NCBI GenBank assembly: GCA_024036415.1
Contig: JAMWET010006770.1
Coordinates: forward strand, 161,001 to 225,000
Length of the DNA: 64,000 bases
Origin: Prochilodus magdalenae
Lineage: Eukaryota; Chordata; Actinopteri; Characiformes; Prochilodontidae
Reading direction: 5' to 3'
The first letter of the stretch is position 1. The number at the start of each line of letters is the position of its first letter. A model generated the notes under the pieces. It saw only the letters and a program-made list of their open reading frames with translations. It was not told the origin of the DNA and did no database searches. Both the position numbers and the translations under genes were made by a program. This document shows positions 60,501 to 64,000 of the stretch, in pieces.

Positions 60501-62845
60501 GATGCCTTGCTGTGTGCAGATTGATGAAACCCATGGCCATGCGAAAAGCTAGGGAGGTGTTTCAGCATTCACGTCCCTAGTTTTACAGAGGCTGCTGCCA
60601 TACAAACCCAGCCTTAGGCATTAGAGCTGCTCTCCTCTTTGTGATTTGCAGCCTTGCTGCAGTTCCGCCCTGTCAGAGGCCTTTCAGGCCTCATAAATAT
60701 ACAGCTCCCCAGCATCAGGTGCATCCGGCACATCTCCATGGAGACGACATGAGCTAGGATTGAACGAGGGGTGGAAGGAGGACACAGGAGTGTGAGGAGA
60801 GAGGAAGGAAAGCTGAGGGAGAAATAAAAGAGTGAGAGGGCAGCCATAACTTTTATAGATTCATCGCTTTCATCTCTCTGTGCCATGAATAGTCTGTTGG
60901 AGAGAATGGAAGTTTGCAGGGCTCTCCTACCACCCTTAGTGACTCCAGCTGTGAAAGAGTCTTTCATCATGCAGCCTACATCTTAAAGTCCAGCCACTGC
61001 CTCTCATTAGTTCCACTCCTAGTATGGCGGAGGATGGGAAGGCATTAGGATGTTACTTTTCTGTCATCTGCACATTTAATCAAAGAACTTATAAATATTG
61101 TAAATATTTAACTGTTAAATTGAACATAAGAATTAGCTGATTCTTGATCCAAAGGGTGGTGCACCACTCTACCATAGAGTGGCCAACATAAAGCATTGTT
61201 CAGTGGTCATCAACCCTGCTCCTGGAGATCTACTTCCCTTCAGAGTAGGTACAAGTTCCTACCTGCATCTAAACTGCTGCTTCCTCCTTATCCAACCTTG
61301 CTACACCTGAGCCAGCCAATCAAGAACTTCTGTTTAGAAGCTAATGATCTGCAGCAGGTGTGGCTGGTTGAAACTAAATTCTGGAGGAAGGCTGATCTCC
61401 AGGACCCATTGTGGGTTGGTCAAATTTATGTGGGTAATACAGACATCTAGGACTGCAAGTGAAATCCTGCTGGTGCAGGTTTCAGTAATGTGCGTAATGG
61501 CTGCTTCAGTGTTAATCTGACATAATAGGCATTTCCAGGTCCAAAAACCCAAAACCAAATAACAGTTACAGAGGCTGTGAACAGTTTCACAGTTGCTTAC
61601 TTTTTTATTCAGGTTCCAAAGAAGGTCTAAATTCTTTCAACTCCAATCTGTTTGTTAAGACGGATTACTCGTGGTGCTCTGTTCCTAGTTGAAATAATAG
61701 ATCTGAGACCACATCTACATCTTCATTCTACTGCTTTCCTTGAGGTGATAGAAGAAGAAACTGCTGCAGCTAAAGTTATAATTCTTAACACTGAAGAAAC
61801 ACAGTTTGGTATGAGTGGGCTCTAATGTTAGTCAGCCAGACAGCTAATCTAGCTTATGTTAGCACCCACTAGCAAAAGGCATACTGCTCCTTTAGTTATA
61901 CCGTTAATATAGACTGTTTTATAAGCTGTTTCTAGCCATAACCTAACTATATTTCACATATAGGATTGCTTTACTCACCTAATTGGGTTAAATGGATTAG
62001 TCAGACGGGAGCTTACTAATCGGACGTGTGGCCACCCTAACCATAACTAGCTACCTTCATTTATTTGTGTGGCCAAAATATTCAAAGCAAGAAGCACCCT
62101 ATAAATAAAATATAAATAGATCTGTAAAATAGCTTATCATCTGCAGCTATTTCCTCAACTCTTCTCTTCACAAGGATAGATTTAGCAGGACAATTTGGGA
62201 ATTTTTTGGACTTCTATTCAAACAATGTGAGCCTTAGCCGATGTAGTAGAAGCTAGGTTCCAGATATGAAGCTTCCCCCTGTGCAGAATGGGAATAGGCT
62301 AGTTACTTAGTAACTATGCTTGTTAAACAGTTCAGTTAAAACTAGTTAGATTAGTAGTTAGATTAAATTAGCCAACATCGCCATAATATTGTTTTTCAGG
62401 AAGTTCATAATTACATTTCGAGATGCAGAACCACCCTTGCCATTGTTGGATGTCATGTCTAGTTGGAATGTTTCTGTAATACTATTACAGATATTCTGTT
62501 ATACTGTCCTAAATTCAGTCCTAACCGAAATAGCCATGGTGACTAAGCGGACAAGATAAGCAGATGAGCCTGAATAAGATAAGATTTAGACGCTAGGATG
62601 TTTCTAACCCGGGCCCATAAGGTGCTTTATAAAGTCATCCTAGAGCTGCATGAATAGTTCTATAAGAACCCATTTCCCATCTGCTTATTTCTCTCAGCTT
62701 TTGCAGGGGGTGGTATTGGGAGTAGGGCAGGTTTTTGCCTGTGATGCTCTGGGGCCCACGCTGCTCATCCTTGGAGCTGTGCTGCTTTTCTCTCCCATCC
62801 TGGCCCTCCATGCCGTGCTGGGCTCCGGAATTGGCACACTTGCAG
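50540..62845 (+). CDS. slc14a2: Urea transporter (SLC14 family), 5' part, five exons, runs off the window
   Basis: The join is 50540-50651, 54877-55066, 55960-56088, 57588-57780 and 62698-62845 (772 nt, 257 codons plus one base), all GT-AG with matching phases. The last donor shows that the gene continues beyond 64000. The N-terminus has KLLYCTGDM (family GYVTGDM). The first half has MQLLEWSLRGVSGVIMVDNP then VSGALIL, QYGYNGMLVALLIGSFSS, DWYWWLLLP and WDLPVNVFPFNT; the start of the second half is LGVGQVFACDA. The family forms trimeric plasma-membrane channels for passive urea flux. The first NPxSG motif is kept. The second-half counterpart (NPWTG in human UT-B) reads ALGPT here, and the LPxxTxPF signature has Val for Thr. 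This suggests a divergent paralogue, so the gene symbol is tentative. About a third of a typical 390-residue protein is missing at the window edge. Confidence 0.88.
51321..51990 (-). mobile_element. Tc1-like element remnant, minus strand, urea transporter intron 1
   Basis: Begins TACACTCATT, the same terminus as the element at 12681, followed by TTTAGACTGATGTGGG and the complement of the AGGAACCTCTACAACTCCAT block. It belongs to the same family, is heavily mutated, and its far end lacks a matching terminus. Confidence 0.7.
52018..52130 (-). mobile_element. LINE 3'-end fragment
   Basis: TTCAAGATTCAAGAGGTTTA then TTGTCATATGCACAGTG; on the minus strand this ends ATGACAATAAACCTC, like the LINE tail at 38882. 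Confidence 0.6.
52378..52815. mobile_element. Tc1-type terminal repeat and remnant
   Basis: ACAGTACCAGTCAAAAGTTT then AGACACACC is the typical terminus of a fish Tc1-like element. The opposite end was not found, so the right limit is approximate. Confidence 0.5.
53002..53714. mobile_element. Non-autonomous hAT-type transposon with 8-bp target duplication
   Basis: Termini TAGGGTGACCAGAT and ATCTGGTCACCCTA are perfect 14-bp inverted repeats. The flanks are CTGATGTC on both sides (52994-53001 and 53715-53722), an 8-bp target duplication as made by hAT transposases. Subterminal GTGGGACAA / GCGGGACA words recur at both ends. The 713-bp interior has no transposase frame. Confidence 0.8.
53842..54050 (-). 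mobile_element. tRNA-derived SINE, 5'-truncated, minus strand
   Basis: Third copy of the SINE family: the tail (TTAGCTGACTCTCTTATCCA) at left, body, and B box complement GGGATTTGAACCCC. The tRNA head beyond the B box is mostly lost. Confidence 0.75.
54825..54867. repeat. (CT)n microsatellite in the intron 1 acceptor
   Basis: CT tract forming the polypyrimidine tract immediately before coding exon 2. Confidence 0.9.
54877..55066 (+). CDS. slc14a2: Urea transporter coding exon 2
   Basis: A 190-nt exon after a (CT)n tract ending CTCAG. It encodes DKPFCMQLLEWSLRGVSGVI, the NPVSG motif and two hydrophobic helices, ending IIGHK plus two bases of Arg before GTGAGA. Confidence 0.92.
55894..55954. 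repeat. (GT)n microsatellite just before coding exon 3
   Basis: GT repeats with TTTAT interruptions run to within six bases of the exon 3 boundary; purine-rich rather than pyrimidine-rich, unusual next to a 3' splice site. Confidence 0.9.
55960..56088 (+). CDS. slc14a2: Urea transporter coding exon 3
   Basis: A 129-nt exon after a (GT)n tract ending TTGCAG. It encodes AEVSRGQYGYNGMLVALLIG and DWYWWLLLPACFAGAT. The donor is GTAAGA. Confidence 0.92.
56186..56310 (-). mobile_element. LINE 3'-end fragment
   Basis: Shares TTGTCATTATACCAATAC and ACAGTATAACAAAACAC with 40100-40230. It lies in urea transporter intron 3. Confidence 0.45.
57164..57445 (-). mobile_element. Tc1-type end fragment
   Basis: ACAGTACTGTGCAAAAATCA followed by TAGGCC matches the common fish Tc1 terminus. 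CTGGACTCCATTGGTCTAAG near 57390 also resembles the sequence inside such elements. No intact transposase. Confidence 0.5.
57531..57583. repeat. (CT)n microsatellite in the intron 3 acceptor
   Basis: CT tract serving as the polypyrimidine tract before coding exon 4. Confidence 0.9.
57588..57780 (+). CDS. slc14a2: Urea transporter coding exon 4
   Basis: A 193-nt exon after (CT)n and TTCTCAG. It encodes FLYSGFAPVFDHWDLPVNVF, then PFNTVLLLYLSCTGTNNLRY, and ends NKLQ before GTAAGT. NHT near the end is a possible N-glycosylation sequon. Confidence 0.92.
57781..62697 (+). other. Urea transporter intron 4
   Basis: A 4.9-kb intron. Apart from the dispersed repeat at 61201-61424 and a possible relative near 59519-59600 (GTGCCCAAGCCTAGTCCC), it is unremarkable. 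Short frames inside it resemble nothing I know. Confidence 0.55.
61201..61424. mobile_element. Palindromic non-autonomous DNA transposon
   Basis: CAGTGGTCATCAACCCTGCT with CCTGGAGATCTAC on the left, and GCTGATCTCCAGGACCC with GGGTTGGTC on the right, with inner words ACACCTGAGCCAGC and AATCAAGAACTTC. This is the layout of a very common fish MITE with imperfect inverted ends. Confidence 0.6.
62698..62845 (+). CDS. slc14a2: Urea transporter coding exon 5
   Basis: A 148-nt exon after TTCTCTCAG. It encodes LLQGVVLGVGQVFACDALGP, TLLILGAVLLFSP and LALHAVLGSGIGTLA, the start of the second half-repeat. The donor is GTGAGT in phase 1. No further exon is seen before 64000. Confidence 0.92.
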
Positions 62846-63082
62846 GTGAGTTCTACTCTGTCTGCTGAAAGACTGAAATGTAAGTCTTCTAGCTTGCAAA
62901 ATGCTAATTTCCTATGTACTTCCCAAAAGCAAAGAGCTGAATCAAGCATTAGCCTCAAAGTGGTTTTGTACAGGTATAAAAGCAGTGCAGCAACATCACA
63001 TCTGGATATTCCAAAATTCTGTACCTACTCTTCTTGTTAGAAGTCCTAGAGGCATAAATCACCCACAAATTTACTCATGTTT

Positions 63083-63770
63083 AAATCAAATCAATCACGT
63101 GTATTGTCACTTCACTTACACAGGTGTAAAGGTGGGTAAAAATCTTAGGTGTGTAGTTCCTTGCAGTACTGACAACATCTACATTACCAGAATAGATCTG
63201 TTAAGCCAAATATAAAGTTATATATGACAATTACATACCATTATGGATAGAAAGCTATTATATATACAGATATATACAAATATACACATTCCCATATATG
63301 TAGTTTAGGGAGTCTAACAGAACATAGAATAATACATATAAATTCCAGATATGAAGGTATACATATACAAAGTGCAGAGTGATAGTAAGAGTGAGGACGT
63401 GGATTGTCTATGGAGATCAGGCATGATGATATAGGTGAGAAGCGTAGTGACAATCCTCTTGATCAGCACTACTGGCGGTTCAGCAGGCTGATAGCACAGT
63501 GGAAAAATAATATTCAGGACTACTGGACTTTCTGCTTCTGCACTTCCTGGTGTATTAGTCCAGGAGGTTTGGGAGCTAAACCCAAATGTTGTACTGAACT
63601 GTCAGTACAACCCTCTGCAGAGCTTTCTGCTCCATGGCAGTGCCTGTTTCCATGCCAGGGTGTGATGGACCCTGTTAATATGCTCTCCACAGTACATGTG
63701 TAAAAAGTTCTCCTCTTCAGCAGTCCCATACCAGGTGGTGAAGAAGTGCTGCTGTGCCTCTTACATTTAG
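63083..63770 (-). mobile_element. LINE 3' part, minus strand
   Basis: A minus-strand frame at about 63729-63600 encodes KRRTFYTCTVESILTGSITP, the tail of a fish LINE reverse transcriptase (family FYSCTIESILTGCITAWYGN), then breaks. The 3' UTR runs down to about 63083 and ends CAATACACGTGATTG. It lies after urea transporter exon 5. Confidence 0.65.
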
Positions 63771-64000
63771 TGTTACATTGTATGCCAGTGGGAGCTTCTA
63801 GTGCTGAGAAAGCTTTGGTGCTTCACGTCAGTGTTGTTGTTTACATGTATTTCACTCCAAGTGTAAGTTTGGGCCAAGTTAGGACGTGAGCAGATGAGGC
63901 TTTATTGAGACTCCAAATATTTTGAGATCTTGCCTGTGTAGGCACTACAGCCAGATGGATGCGTGACACCAAGCATTTCGACTCCTTGAGTCTTTGGCCA

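Noticed and set aside
62846..64000. Further urea transporter exons before the window end
   Set aside because: I looked for the conserved sequence following GLAAG-type residues and found only LINE-derived sequence, so the next exon must be beyond 64000.

Overview
This is vertebrate nuclear DNA and almost certainly a teleost fish. Coding exons are short and bounded by GT-AG introns. Fish-type tRNA-derived SINEs, decayed Tc1-like and hAT elements and LINE ends are scattered throughout, and microsatellites and minisatellites are very abundant. Some dispersed repeats look like ones I associate with ostariophysan fish (characins, catfish, carps), but I cannot name the species.

Three protein-coding genes can be reconstructed. 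(1) vbp1, prefoldin subunit 3, minus strand, 862-5615: six exons giving a complete 195-residue protein. (2) A synaptotagmin-4 gene, syt4, plus strand, 14890-21460: four coding exons giving a complete 444-residue protein, with a near-consensus RE1/NRSE (REST site) running into the start codon. (3) The 5' part of an SLC14 urea transporter, plus strand, from 50540 past the window end: five exons, about 257 residues, with the C-terminal third outside the window. SYT4 and SLC14A2 are both on human chromosome 18q12, so their proximity here looks like conserved linkage. The three genes have no evident functional link.

Layout: 1-5615 vbp1 and its 3' flank; 5616-7390 vbp1 upstream region with a roughly 700-bp polypyrimidine tract; 7391-10516 a 27-bp minisatellite (about 116 units); 10517-12680 repeats without genes; 12681-14311 a composite Tc1-like element; 14312-22261 syt4; 22262-27605 simple repeats and a SINE; 27606-32119 a 60-bp minisatellite (about 75 units); 32120-38880 no gene; 38882-39600 a LINE end; 43656-44734 a 21-bp minisatellite; 44735-50539 (CA)n tracts and a transposase fragment; 50540-64000 urea transporter exons separated by introns with Tc1, hAT, SINE and LINE remnants.

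The three minisatellites make up nearly 9 kb (about 14%) of the window. Their long open frames, including roughly 2.8 kb open on both strands at once, follow from units divisible by three and are not credible genes. The most notable observations are the higher-order structure of the arrays (an 891-bp, 33-unit repeat; a 1200-bp, 20-unit duplication; a 42-bp dimer), signs that two arrays grew inside dispersed transposable elements, a hAT-type element with a perfect 8-bp target duplication, and the RE1 site at the syt4 start. I did not find a convincing new biological system.
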